Below, in pieces: positions 9,716-21,175 of a stretch of 64,000 nt of DNA. A program made the translations under genes and the position numbers. A model generated the notes under the pieces. The model worked only from the letters and a program-made list of their open reading frames with translations, was not told the DNA's origin and searched no databases. The stretch's first letter is position 1. Each line of letters opens with the position of its first letter. Source of the stretch: Haematobia irritans (lineage: Eukaryota; Arthropoda; Insecta; Diptera; Muscidae); assembly GCF_050003625.1 (NCBI RefSeq), contig NC_134400.1, positions 46,613,096 through 46,677,095 of the forward strand, in the 5' to 3' direction.

Positions 9716-11560
9716 CATAGACCTTATAATACACATGCACCCAGAAAAAAGTGCCTTCGAAACTAAAGGAAAAAATTTTCATCAATATAGTTTATCCATT
9801 TTATTTCCATCAAGGTAAATTTTTGTGAAAAATAATAAAATTTACTCGTTTCAGTAAAAAATCCTAAACTGTAAGCAGTTAGGAATAGTTCATTAACTAG
9901 AATAAGGCATGGAATTTTACTCATACTATTTTCTTCGCTGGGTATAAGAATTTACTACTGAAAAAGAAAATTTTATTCACCGATAACAAAGCATTCGTAA
10001 AAATAAACAAAAACCGAACTAAAACCAAGTTTCCTCAAAATTAGTAAAATTTCTTATAAAATGATAATTGCGACTTCCTTTATAATAGAAAGTTTTTCAT
10101 ACATACGAACAACACTTGGCATAGAAAAATATTTTAGTTCATTCGTACTAAGAAGTATGCAATCCTTTCAAAACTTAAGGAAACACACTTGTTAGAATAT
10201 AGGAAATTTTCCTAAATTTCTATTGTCTACCTGTAATCGATACCTGTCATCGTAATCGATGTGTTTGCGCGTGGGTGTAATCGATATGTTTGCGCGTCGG
10301 TTGTTTTTTTCTAGTTGGAATCGCGTTATTTTGGTATACGGAGAGATTGTTAAAAAATAATATGGTAAAATAATATAATAAATAACAAATAAAATATATA
10401 AAATATTTGTTATTTTAAATTAGTGAGAAAAATTTTCGTTTTTAAAAATAAATCTATCAATGTTCGTGATAGTGTATAAAGGATAAAAACACCAGCAGAA
10501 TAACAACCCTTTCATTTGTCTTCATTTTGGAATCTTCAATTATCAGGTAATATTCAGTGACGCTAACCTTTTGGATCAAAAATGTTTTATGATATTTTAT
10601 ATTTGTAGGTATTGAAATTGTAAAAGGAGGACAAAATCGTTAGGCAGCAACTTATTAAAAGTGAAAAGTACAAGAAGAAGAAAAAGTGCGTTTTACAGTT
10701 GAAAATATCACACGGAAATTGGAAATAGTGGAATAATAAACTAATATTTCAAAGAGATTCGATGCTGTTGATTCTTAATAAATGTATTCAATATATTAAT
10801 AAAACATGTCTTTATTGAAGATAAAGTTGCTTATAGAAATAAATAAAATTGTATTTAAAAACGAAGGTAAGCAGTTCTAATTATGAAGTAAAACTTTTAC
10901 CACAAATGTGTAAGATTTGTCCAAATGAATGAAAAAATTTCAATAAAATCATTCCATATATGAATTCAAATTAGTTAATTTTTTTCATTCTGTAGTATAG
11001 TGGTACATAAATATAGGAAAATGTTAACTAATATATGGAATACATTATTCCTAATTTCTACGAAAATCACATCGTTCAAACAAATAAAAATGGCTTTGGC
11101 GCTATACGAAGTTCAACTTTCTTCACAATGAGTTCATTTTAACTTAAAGAAGGGGTCACTTTTTTCTGGGTGTGGGTGTCAAACTATGTTTGACAGTTCC
11201 GAAGATTAAGAATAAACGAGAAAAATAAGAGCACGCTCAAAGTCTCTTTCGTTTTCCTTTTTGTAGTTTGCCAATTTTACACAAAATTAGACCGTTTATG
11301 ATGCACCAGAGGATTTATAAATAAATTATTATATTAAAAGTTCATATTTGAACAAAAAATTGTGACCAAAACCGCGAAAATACGAATTTTAATTTTGAGC
11401 AGCATTGCTCTTTACGAACAACACAAAAGCAAATGCACGAAAATTAATGTTTGGGACTCTTTACGAAAAAATCAAAACGAAATGTCAGAAAATTAATTTT
11501 TGGAACTGACACATTTTTTTTAAGAGAATAGTGGATCATCTATGTATTATAAGGTCTATG
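9716..11560. mobile_element. Element M (8 bp TSD), split by G1
   Basis: Terminal inverted repeat CATAGACCTTATAATACA / TGTATTATAAGGTCTATG with a perfect 8 bp duplication TGCAGTGT (9708-9715, 11561-11568). Net length is about 410 bp after removing G1. The 8 bp duplication and CA start suggest hAT or P superfamily; no coding sequence. Confidence 0.72.
9738..11172 (+). mobile_element. G-family element, copy G1
   Basis: A 1435 bp element with 16 bp terminal repeats CACCCAGAAAAAAGTG / CACTTTTTTCTGGGTG and TG on both sides (9736-9737, 11173-11174). No transposase. The interior carries a TATA-like GTGTATAAAGG (about 10474) and an intron-like interval from CAG|GTAAT (about 10545) to TTTGTAG (about 10609), both kept in G4. 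Confidence 0.75.
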
Positions 11561-12001
11561 TGCAGTGTCATTTGGAGAGCTGCAACCACCATAAACATAT
11601 GATTTTGACATCTTAAAATTTTGTGGAAATAAAAAAATTGTTATCATATGGGCCCATGATTTAACCTTCTGGTTCAGCCATGAGCCATTTTATATTTTGT
11701 GAAACACCAAGCGCAACTAGCTTATTATAATTAATTTAAATAAAAACGAAAATAAAGTGCTGAAAACATAGTTATTACGCTTAAAATTGTGAAAGGTATA
11801 TTGGTGAACAATTTTCGACTTTCCAAATGGAATAAAGTGATAGTTTTTCCAATATTTTTCCAGGCACGATTAAACACTGATAGACGCTGGAGCATCAGCC
11901 GAAATAGCAGAATTGCAACTTATAAACCAACACAATTCTTTTGTTAAGACATTATGTTCAATGTGTTTTTATTCGTATAAATGTTATGGTTGAGTTACAT
12001 A

Positions 12002-13342
12002 CACCCAGAAAAAGGTGCCTTCGAAACTAAAGGACAAAATGTTCACCAATTTAATTTAACCATTCTATTTCCATTAAGTTAAATTTTTGTGTGAAATAAT
12101 AAATAACTTGTTTCATCAAAAACAAATCCTAAACTAAAAGCAGTTAGGAATAGTTCATTAACTAGAATAAGGCATGGCATTTTACTAATACTGTTTTCTT
12201 CGCTGGGTATAAGAATTTACTACTGAAAAATAAAATTGTATTCACTGATAACAAAGCATTCGTAAAAATAAACAAAAACCGAACTAAACCCAAGTTCCAT
12301 CAAAATTTAGTAAAATTTCCTATAAAATGATAATTCTGACCTCTTTTATTATAGAAAGTTTATCACACATACGAATAACACTTGGCATAGAAAAATATTT
12401 TAGTTCATTCGTACTAAGAAGTATTCAATCCTTTCAAAACTTAAGGAAACACACTTATTATGTTAGAATATAGGAAATTTTCCTATATTTCTTGTATCTG
12501 CCTGTAATCGATACTTGTCATCGATGTAATCGATATGTTTGCGCGTGGGTTGTTTGTTTAGTTGGAATCGTGGTGTTATGATAAACGGAGAGATAGCTAA
12601 AAAATAATTTAGTAAAATAATATAATAAATAACAAATAAAATATATAAAATATTTGTTATTTTAAATTAGTGAGAAAATACCAGAAGAACAACCCCTTAA
12701 TTCGTCTTCAATTATCAGGTAATATTCAGTGACGCTAACCTTTTGTGAAAAAATTGGTTTATGATTTTTTGTAATTGCATTGAAATTGTAAAAGGAGGAC
12801 GAAATCGTTAGGCAGCAACTTATTAAAAGTGAAAGGTACAAGAAGAAGAAATATGCGGTTTACAGTTGATAACATTACATGGAAATTGAAAATAGTGGAA
12901 TAATAAACTAATATTTTAAGGCCTGTCGATGCTGTTGATTTTAAATAAGTATATTTAATATATTAATAAAACATGTATTTTATAGAAGAAAAAATTGCTT
13001 ATATATAAATAAATTGTATTCAAAAACGAAGGTAAGCAGTTCTAATTTTGAAGTAAAAGGTTTACCACAAATATGTAAGATTTGGCCAAATGAACGAAAA
13101 ACGTTCAATAAAATCAATCCATGTATGAATTCAATTTAGTTAAATTTTTTTCATTCTGCAGTATAAAGGTACATAAATATAGGAAAATGTTAACTAATAT
13201 ACATATGGAATGCATTCTACCTAATTTCTACGAAAATAACATCGTTCAAACAAATAAAAATTTCTTTGGCGCTATACAAAGTTCAACTTTCTTCACAATT
13301 AGTTCATTTTAACTTAAAGAAGGGGTTTCTTTTTTCTGGTTG
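12002..13342 (+). mobile_element. G-family element, copy G2
   Basis: A 1341 bp element, start CACCCAGAAAAAGGTG, end TTTTTTCTGGTTG, TA on both sides (12000-12001, 13343-13344). More diverged than G1 and lacking the stretch with the TATA-like motif. Inserted in the E1 element's remaining sequence. Confidence 0.72.
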
Positions 13343-14110
13343 TACTATGCGTTACTGCGTCCGTTGATGGCATAGTTGAATTTTTTCTTTGAAAGGATCT
13401 GTTTTGTTATGCGCCTTGCAGACTATAAGTTTATCTGGACAACAGTGGTTGTGTCGAACATATCCCATATATTGGCCACATTATAAGTTTGGTCGGAAGG
13501 CATAATCGATACTGCTGCATGTTTATGGGATCGATAACACATGTACCGATTATTAGACAGAAAAAAATAATTGTTGTCTTAAATTACGAAACTAATTCAC
13601 CCAATTAATTTTTAATTGAAATTTCTTTAACGACAGAAATGATAGTATCATTTACTAATGCCAATTAAAAAATTAATTAATATTAATAATTTTTGTCATT
13701 GATTTTAATTAGGAAAAATATTGGTGATATGTTTTTCTGTGTAATTAAGATTTAGCCTGACCGAATAACTATCAGCGTTATTTTATCAAGCTTTTAGGTA
13801 TCAGCTGACTTTTTTTTTATTTTTTCGATTTAAATATGAAATCTATTTAGGACATCTTTCACATGCATCCAATTTAGCAACATATTTGCTAATAATACCT
13901 CCATTGGATTTGTGGAAATTGGTTTTAAATGTAATTTGATCACTTCTAGAAAATATCTATTTGCTATTTACATTGCTATGACATGACTATAAATTGTTGT
14001 TAAAGTATTTATTTAATTGCTAAAAATAAAATTGATGCAAGTGTCAAAACCCGTTTTCGTTTAAAGTAGCTAACCAAAATCTCATGTTGGGTACATTACC
14101 GATGTCATTA
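13343..14110. other. MITE fragments and AT-rich DNA
   Basis: 13409-13555 is a diverged piece of the N MITE (compare 29504-29746; shared blocks TGTCGAACATA, GGCATAATCGAT and GGGATCGATAACACA). 13558-13741 is a small AATTAA-rich element with CAGAAAAA / TTTTTCTGTG ends. The rest is unassigned AT-rich DNA. Confidence 0.45.
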
Positions 14111-14171
14111 CACCCATAGAAAAATTATTACCATACGGGCTCAAATCGATACCGTACGTAATTGATAGTTA

Positions 14172-14809
14172 AGGGCACCTTATACGGTCGGATAAACCCT
14201 GCGACACAACACGTCGCGGCGACAAATCCGATTGTATAAGGTCGTGTTCGGCTGTCGCGGGGACGTGTTGGCATAAAATCAAAACAACTTTGATTTTTTC
14301 TGGTTGGGTGGTACAAATCATTGAGTGTAAGGGGATGTTCGACAAACATTATCACAGACAAATTTATTTTTACTTTAAAAACAGGCATTTCTGCAATGAA
14401 ATTAATGATGGATCGCCAATTCTGGTTGAAAATTAAAGAAATATATAAATCAAAACCAGTATTGTGGCAAAAACGTGGAAAAATTCCACTTCCAATCAAT
14501 GGGAAACCAGGCGACAAGTATTTTGAAATTCATCAAGTAATTTGTAATATATTAAATGTGGATTGCTTCAGGAATCATTGTTTTGACACATATACCAGGA
14601 TTTTTTTTATTATTTTCTTCCAGTTTTTCAGTAAAAAATGGTTTCACCCATAAATCTTCGTACAACTTCATTGTTTGTTTATGCTTCTTCTTATTTTTTC
14701 ATGTTGTCATCACATTTGTTCGTGCAGTGTAAGGGGCAAAACTTGAACGAACACACAACAAATAGACGAACCTCTGTCGGAGTGTTTATCCGACCGTCTA
14801 AGGTCCGCT
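14172..14809 (+). mobile_element. PIF/Harbinger-type MITE 'K', copy K1
   Basis: A 638 bp element with ends AGGGCACCTTATACGGTCGG and CCGACCGTCTAAGGTCCGCT (inverted repeat of about 27 bp with a few mismatches). The 3 bp duplication is TTA (14169-14171, 14810-14812), the PIF/Harbinger signature. It contains a MADF-like coding remnant. K2 at 27644-28272 is the same element in reverse. Confidence 0.72.
14375..14575 (+). pseudogene. MADF-like coding remnant in K1
   Basis: The plus-strand frame contains DRQFWLKIKEIYKSKPVLWQ followed by KRGKIPLP and GDKYFEIHQVICNIL. The aromatic and hydrophobic spacing and the KPVLW motif resemble the first helices of a MADF (Myb/SANT-like) domain, and PIF/Harbinger elements commonly encode such a protein beside the transposase. 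K2 preserves the frame with substitutions (DRQFWREIKIYNSKQELWQ). The rest of the domain is missing, so it is presumably a leftover of the autonomous parent. Confidence 0.42.
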
Positions 14810-15315
14810 TTAGCCAACCCCGTAAGGTACAATTATTGTACTACAATATCAATACCGAACGGTGCAGGCGGTACGCAAAGCATGAAAGTACCGTACGGTA
14901 TTATGAAAATACCAATATGGTATTGAAAATAATACTTAAGCGGTATTAATATTTATACCATTAAGTTATTGATATATAAACAGTGTAGTATTACCAAATA
15001 ATACCAAAACGGTAATGAATTTAACACAAACGGTAATGGCCACGTAGCGCCTTTTTTCTACCAGTGTACAGGTTTTATGTGGACGTTATTGTTTGCTTTT
15101 CTAATGTTCCACAGAACACGCGATAATTACAACTAAAAAAACTGTTTCATGATTGAAAATGATAACAAAAAATAGAGCCCATGTATATGGTCGAAAGTTC
15201 CGCTCAGCCAAAAGTATGTGCCAGGAACGTACACAGAATTCAGTTCCTGAGGAGGCTAACATTTATTCTTGACTCTCGTTGCCCATGGTATGGTATGTCT
15301 CTGGTGGAGGAAATA

Positions 15316-16249
15316 AAGGGTGATTCTTTTGAGGTTAGGATTTTCATGCATTAGTATTTGACAGATCACGTGGGATTTCAGACATGGTGTCAAAGAGAAA
15401 GATGCTCAGTATGCTTTGACATTTCATCATGAATAGACTTACGATCTGCCACAACGTCGAATTTTCAGTGAATGGGCCCTAGAAAAGTTGGCAGAAAATC
15501 CGCTTTTTTATCGACAAATTTTGTTCAGCGATGAGGCTCATTTCTGGTTGAATGGCTACGTAAATAAGCAAAATTGCCGCATTTGGAGTGAAGAGCAACC
15601 AGAAGCCGTTCAAGAACTGCCCATGCATCCCGAAAAATGCACTGTTTGGTGTGGTTTGTACGCTGGTGGAATCATTGGACCGTATTTTTTCAAAGATGCT
15701 GTTGGACGCAACGTTACGGTGAATGGCGATCGCTATCGTTCGATGCTAACAAACTTTTTGTTGCCAAAAATGGAAGAACTGAACTTGGTTGACATGTGGT
15801 TTCAACAAGATGGCGCTACATGCCACACAGCTCGCGATTCTATGGCCATTTTGAGGGAAAACTTCGGAGAACAATTCATCTCAAGAAATGGACCGGTAAG
15901 TTGGCCACCAAGATCATGCGATTTGACGCCTTTAGACTATTTTTTGTGGGGCTACGTCAAGTCTAAAGTCTACAGAAATAAGCCAGCAACTATTCCAGCT
16001 TTGGAAGACAACATTTCCGAAGAAATTCGGGCTATTCCGGCCGAAATGCTCGAAAAAGTTGCCCAAAATTGGACTTTCCGAATGGACCACCTAAGACGCA
16101 GCCGCGGTCAACATTTAAATGAAATTATCTTCAAAAAGTAAATGTCATGGACCAATCTAACGTTTCAAATAAAGAACCGATGAGATTTTGCAAATTTTAT
16201 GCGTTTTTTTTTTTTTTTAAAGTTATCAAGCTCTTAACAAATCACCCTT
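15316..16249 (+). mobile_element. DD41D mariner, copy 3, internally deleted
   Basis: A 934 bp element, ends AAGGGTGATT / AATCACCCTT, TA at 15314-15315 and 16250-16251. Same body as the other copies, but the 5' junction differs from copies 1 and 2: after the start codon it keeps AATAGACTTAC before joining the internal sequence GATCTGCC. Confidence 0.88.
15437..16141 (+). pseudogene. DD41D mariner transposase, N-terminally deleted
   Basis: The catalytic part is the longest intact version here: 217 residues read open from 15488, with SDEAHF, QQDGATCH and the PLD aspartate, ending EIIFKK and a stop at 16141. The ATG at 15429 is out of frame and reads MNRLT before running into a stop 17 codons later. 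With no DNA-binding region this cannot act as a complete transposase. Confidence 0.85.
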
Positions 16250-16251
16250 TA

Positions 16252-17404
16252 TTACCTTCACTAGAGACATACACAGAAATGTTTCTATCAAAAGTAACCC
16301 AATATCTACTGAAGAAACGTTACACGCACAGAAAAAAATACCGCCAATATATGTCCAATTAATTACATTTATTTATTAAAAGAAAAATAAAATGAATTAA
16401 AAACTGATTGACAATTTTGAAATTATGGAAAAGTTTTCAATATTTACTTAAAAATGTATTTGAAACAATCAATTTTTAATCAAACTAAGAAAAGTACATA
16501 CATAAAGAGATTAATCGAGTTTTGCAATCAATATCAATTAAATTATTAATTGAATCCTCTTTTAATGGAATCATGAAATCAATTAATTTTTGAAGTAATT
16601 TCATATAAAAATTTAATTGGGTCAATTCATTTCGTGATTGAATAAGAACTTTTTCTGTGTATAAAAAAAAAACATCACCAAAATATTTCCAATTAAAACG
16701 TTGATTGAAAACGCAATCAGTTAAAAAATTTAACTGATACAATTAACTTTTTAATCAAATTAAAATATTAATTCAATTAAGATTTATCCCCCTTAATTGT
16801 AATTATATAAAAACAAGCATTTCCAATAAAAAAAATTAATAATAATACTATTCACTGGTTCAAAAAATTTCTATTCAAATCTAAAGAAACAGCAAACTAA
16901 ATAATTATAATCGGAAATTCATTTATAATTGTAAAATTACAAGATAATTATTTCGACCGAAGGGAAAATAATTATTAATAAATAAACAATAATAAAACAA
17001 ATAAATGATTGTCTTGATTAAAACAAATATTGAGTTTTGGGACCAAAATCAATTAAATTTTTAATTGAACAACTTAAAACATTAATTGAAAGTGAGGAAA
17101 TCCAGTAATATTTTATTCAATTAATTTTTTTATTTCTCATATTCTTGTTGATGTAAATAAATAATAATTATCATAAAAATCTGTGGTTGATTCTATCATT
17201 TGCGTGATTGAAGAAATTTCAATTAGAAATATTTGGAACAATTAATTTCGTGAAGAATCAGAAAAAAATATTGTCGGTGTAGTATCTGTTATAAATTTGG
17301 TTCATATTCACTTTTGGTCTGCAAGCAGGTCCAGCTTGGAGATGGGCATTTTAAAGAGGGAATTATTATTGCTTGATCCAACCGCTTATACTTACTTTTG
17401 CTTT
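16252..17404. repeat. AATTAA-rich region, probable MITE cluster
   Basis: About 1 kb unusually dense in TCAATTAATTTTT-type motifs on both strands. A segment bounded by CACAGAAAAAAATA (about 16327) and TTTTTCTGTGTA (about 16659) looks like one terminal-repeat element, and similar sequence continues to 17280. No coding sequence. Confidence 0.45.
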
Positions 17405-17407
17405 TTA

Positions 17408-17636
17408 AGGTGAGTATTAAGTTCGAGTTTAGCCGCTAATTTTCACTAAAGTGAAAACTAAATGGGTAAAAAATGTCATAAAATTATACATATTCGTCGC
17501 AGATTTCATTATAACTTGATGGGGAATATCCCAAAGCAAATTTTCACAACGTTTGTATTCCTTAAAATGGATTAAAGAAAAGTAATCGTGAAAAAATGAC
17601 GATTTTAGCGGCTAAACTCGAACTTAATACCCACCT
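17408..17636. mobile_element. MITE P1
   Basis: A 229 bp element with a roughly 30 bp terminal inverted repeat (left AGGTGAGTATTAAGTTCGAG, right ending AACTTAATACCCACCT). Flanks are TTA on the left and TAA on the right. AGG...CCT ends and 3 bp T/A target put it with PIF/Harbinger-type MITEs. Confidence 0.68.
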
Positions 17637-17638
17637 TA

Positions 17639-17855
17639 AGGTACTATGTTCAGTTTTCAAGCTGAAAACCAGCTTGTTTTCACAGTTACTTTTTTTATTA
17701 ACCAATTTAGAAATATAAAATTATTTGCAATTAATTCCTTGGATCTTTTCCATCCATTATTTGGCAAGACTCGATCAAAATATAATCGTCGTCATAAATA
17801 TATTTGTACTTTTAATTTGGTGTTTTGGTGAAAAACCGAACATAGTACTCACCCT
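17639..17855. mobile_element. MITE P2
   Basis: A 217 bp element directly abutting P1, sharing its target trinucleotide. Ends AGGTACTATGTTCAGTTTTC and AAAACCGAACATAGTACTCA, with TAA after the right end. Same family type as P1 and P5. Confidence 0.65.
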
Positions 17856-18187
17856 TAAATTGAACTATTGGTTGAAAATAGTTAAGATACTATGAATTTA
17901 TTAATGAAAGTGTGGCAACCCTAATGGCTTTCCCTATTGTCCAGAGAAAGCTTTCACTCAATTCTATTAAACTATAAATTATTTGTTCTTTTCTAAATCA
18001 ATTTCATTGTTCTAAACAATCATGTCTGCCCAATGAATTTTGATTACTTGTGTTTTGTCATGAATTTGTGACTTTTATACTGAAACTGCCTCTTTTTCTT
18101 TACTCTTTTTTACATACTGATTTACGGTTCTAGGAGATTATTAAAACATACAGTCCATTCCATCAAAAACTAATCTCGGAAGTGTAC
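17856..18187. other. AT-rich DNA, nothing recognised
   Basis: About 330 bp with no coding or repeat signature that I can assign. Confidence 0.4.
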
Positions 18188-18238
18188 ACATCTAAACAAT
18201 TGTATTTTACTTGACCACAATGATTCTTTTACAACTAT

Positions 18239-18418
18239 AGGCCAGTATTAAGTTGGCGTTATCGCGCTAAATTTACAATTTTTTCACGGTTACTTTTTTT
18301 AATAATTCATTTCACCGAAATTAAACATCTTCAATTTTTGCATTGGATCATTCCCCATCAAGTTATAAAAACATTTGCAACAAGAACATTTTAATTTTTG
18401 CAGATCTAGTACCCACCT
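18239..18418. mobile_element. MITE P3
   Basis: A 180 bp element, ends AGGCCAGTATTAAG and AGTACCCACCT, with TAT on both sides (18236-18238, 18419-18421). It interrupts E2 between blocks that are contiguous in E4. Confidence 0.6.
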
Positions 18419-18580
18419 TATATTAAAATGAATTTTTTCTAATAGTGTGAATTGGCGTCGTTCTAAATTTACCTATAAAGGCACCTAATAATTGCACTCA
18501 TGCGATACTTTTTTGTAGTAACATGGCGTGGTACAACTTCTCAATAGTGACGGCAATTCTGTGACAAGTTTTGGATATTG

Positions 18581-20786
18581 CCCAATAAACACAGGATGAG
18601 CGTTTTTCAAATGCAACAACTTTTCAGTTTGAGGGTAAATATAATTTTCAACATAAATTCAACTTGACTTGAAATAGCTCATCTTCAAATTGTTTGCGAA
18701 TTACTTCCAATTTGCCAAAATGTTGACGAAATCTTTGAAAAGGTGTTGAAGATAATATGAAAAACTTTGACAAAACACTACCCTAAAATGCAACGAAAAA
18801 ACCATGTGGTTTTCAATACTTATTTGTGCAACGAAGTTCGTGGTCAATTGCAAGAAATAAAAAAATTGATAATTTTAGACAAATAACCAAATAGTTTATA
18901 AAAATAGGTAAGTGAAAATAAAAAATGAAATAAAACTTTAAGGAAGTCACTAAATGTATATCTGTTTGCAGAAAACTAAAATTATGGATTCTACGTTCTT
19001 GAAAACATTAAAAAGCTGACCGATGAAAAATGGTGGACAATTAACTGGAACTGCTTCAAATAGTTTATAATAAGGTACGTCAATATGAAAAATTAAATCA
19101 ACACTTTAGAGAAGTCACTAAATTTAAATCTCTTTGCAGCAAACTAACATCTTTGGATGCTACATTCTTGCAAATATTAAGAAGCTGACCAATGAAAAAT
19201 GAGTGGCTTATCGACAAGAAAAAGTTTCCACAAACATTACAAGTGCAACCAATTCAAATTGTTAAAAACAACAAATTGTTGAAATCAACAACTTCTGGAT
19301 GAAAATGTGCATCACATCGTCAGTTTAATTCATATGCTATTATCAGTTTAAAATGGATATTTTGTGAATTCCTTCTGCTGGAAATCAATTCTAACACGCG
19401 GTCCAGTACGTTCCTAATTTCAAATTGCCCGCATGTTAATAAATTTTAATGCTGTTTTATGACACCAAAAGGAAGGAAATCGAATTATCATTGCAAAAGT
19501 GTTTACTACCCTGCCAACATTTTTTGAATTTGGGGGCGCTTCTGAGAATCCCCACTACGTCGAAAACAATCATATGCGACATCAAAAACTCGTCGGAGAA
19601 GCGCCGTCACTATTGAGAAGTTGTACCACGCCAAGTTACTACGAAAAAATTTCTCATCAGTGCAATTATTAGGTGCCTATTTAGATCAATTTCGAAGGAC
19701 TCCAATAAGAACCCCTGCAAACTATCAGAAAAAGTGAATTTTAAGGTAATTGTAGAAGAATCATTGTGGTCAAGTAAAACACGATTGTGTAGATGTTTAT
19801 TGATTTGATTAAACATTTATAATTTCTTATAAATATAACATTTTTCGGTTTATGTCATCACATTTAACATAATTTTTTGCATTAATAAAAGAATGATGTT
19901 GAGTTTTAAGTAGCAAGTTACATATTGCAGCGTCTATCAGCCAGTTTGTTTATTTTCGATGGAGACAGCGTGCCTGGAAAAATATTTGAAAAACGATCAC
20001 TTTATTCTATTTGGAAAGTCGAAAATTGTTCACCATATACCTTTCACAATTTTAAGCGTAATATCTATGTTTTCAGAACTTTATTTTCGTTTTTATTTAA
20101 ATAAAATATAACAAGCTGGTTGCGCTTGGCTTTTCACAAAAAATAAAATGGCTCTTCTAACAGTAGTGATGGCAAAATACTTTCATGTACATTTTGTACT
20201 TTTTGATATGCTTCCCCCATCACAGTTCGCGATGGTTGTGGTGACATTTACGAGTCTGTGGTAGCGATGAGGGTGAAATGGAACCTTGAAATGCTGGCAG
20301 GGTAATAATGTTTAAGATATTTAAAGTTTTGTTGTTTTTTTTTTTTTTGTTCTTATTTGTTGATATGTTTAATAAGATTATTATTTATCAATTGGTATTG
20401 TAGTGTATTATGTAGTGTATTATATATTTTATTTTAATGAAAATGAATAAATTATACAAAATTCATAGAATTTTGGCTTTGACTTTCAATTTGAAGTGGG
20501 TATATCATTCATACAAATTTAGGTTGAAAAGTATTTGCAACGATGTTAATTTTGAATTTGACTCGCATCGAAAATTGTTTGACAAATTATTGAGTAGCGA
20601 TGCATTTCAGTTTGAGGATAACACTTGAGATATTATTGCTAATGTGTTGAATTTCACTGTTGAGGGTAATGTCTGTTTTTTGTTGAGAACGCGATTTTCT
20701 CAACTTGAATATTACCCTAATCCTTTGAAAAAATGTTTGAAAAATTGTTGAAATTTAGCATTTTTCAAACGTTTGTGTTTATTGGG
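18581..20786 (+). mobile_element. D-family element, copy D3, carrying E3
   Basis: Complete D: left end CCCAATAAACACAGGATG, right end AACGTTTGTGTTTATTGGG, 2 bp duplication TG (18579-18580, 20787-20788). About 1.4 kb net of E3. Two diverged repeats with GAAGTCACTAAAT lie at about 18940-19170. No transposase. Confidence 0.7.
19509..20302 (+). mobile_element. E-family element, copy E3
   Basis: A 794 bp complete E: CCCTGCCAACATTTTTTGAA at the left, AAATGCTGGCAGGG at the right, TA on both sides (19507-19508, 20303-20304). The uninterrupted D1 copy (near 5665) shows the empty site. No convincing coding sequence. Confidence 0.75.
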
Positions 20787-20851
20787 TGTATACGACTGTT
20801 TTCGACGTGGTGGGGATTCTCAGGTGTGTCGACAAATTAAAAACAATAGGG

Positions 20852-21169
20852 CTGTTTTCTTTTAGCACTGGATACACTAAACCGTGAAGGACTAAAAGAA
20901 AACAGAGTACTCGTTTATCCAGGACATCTCCAAAAATATGCAACACTGCTGCGATTATTTATGACACTGTACCACTTTGAATTTCTTGTTTTTCGATAAA
21001 TTTGTCACAATAAAGTACTATTGTGAATCGAAGAAGCGTCACTTTATAAAAATACAATCTGGCAACGTCGGCGCGACTTGCACTGATGAGATGTTCTGGA
21101 TAGAACACCAGTGCAACGGTGTTCTGGATAGCTCATACAAATGTTGCATCCAGTGCTAAAAGAAAACAG
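20852..21169. mobile_element. MITE 'AA' with about 22 bp TIRs
   Basis: A 318 bp element with inverted ends CTGTTTTCTTTTAGCACTGG / CCAGTGCTAAAAGAAAACAG. Target duplication not clear. Non-coding. E4 follows after six bases. Confidence 0.65.
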
Positions 21170-21175
21170 ACATAA

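Larger units (their letters stand above)
9250..11682. mobile_element. Element F (10 bp TIR, 8 bp TSD), carrying an exon-like fragment
   Basis: Ends CATGGCTGAA and TTCAGCCATG form a perfect 10 bp inverted repeat. Flanks CTCCATTT (9242-9249) and AGCCATTT (11683-11690) fit an 8 bp duplication of the P or hAT type with two changes. Without the nested element M it is about 590 bp. It holds a coding-like stretch at 9450-9690. Confidence 0.6.
9093..12001 (-). mobile_element. E-family element, copy E1, split by F
   Basis: Reverse-orientation E element. The piece at 9093-9249 contains CTGTCAGCATTTCAAAGTTC (the E end), and 11683-12001 continues with E interior (TGTGAAACACCAAGCGCAACT and following). 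The intervening 2.4 kb is element F. The far end is lost near the G2 insertion. Confidence 0.65.
14111..15066. mobile_element. Element J (CACCCA ends, TA TSD), split by K1
   Basis: Begins CACCCATAGAAAAATTATTA and ends TTTTTTCTACCAGTG, with TA at 14109-14110 and 15067-15068. Net length is about 315 bp once K1 is removed. The interior repeats a TACCG/CGGTA motif (for example ACCGTACGGTATT) many times, which may be transposase sites. Non-coding. Confidence 0.6.
18188..20823 (-). mobile_element. E-family element, copy E2, split by P3 and D3
   Basis: Reverse-orientation E sequence in three pieces: 18188-18238, 18419-18580 and 20787-20823. The flanks of D3 (...TTTTGGATAT and TATACGACTG...) join to restore the continuous sequence seen in E4. 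Both outer ends are missing or diverged. Confidence 0.65.

Noticed and set aside
14128..14517. 129-codon minus-strand frame in K1
   Set aside because: It overlaps the MADF-like frame on the opposite strand, lacks any recognisable motif and spans the K1 boundary.
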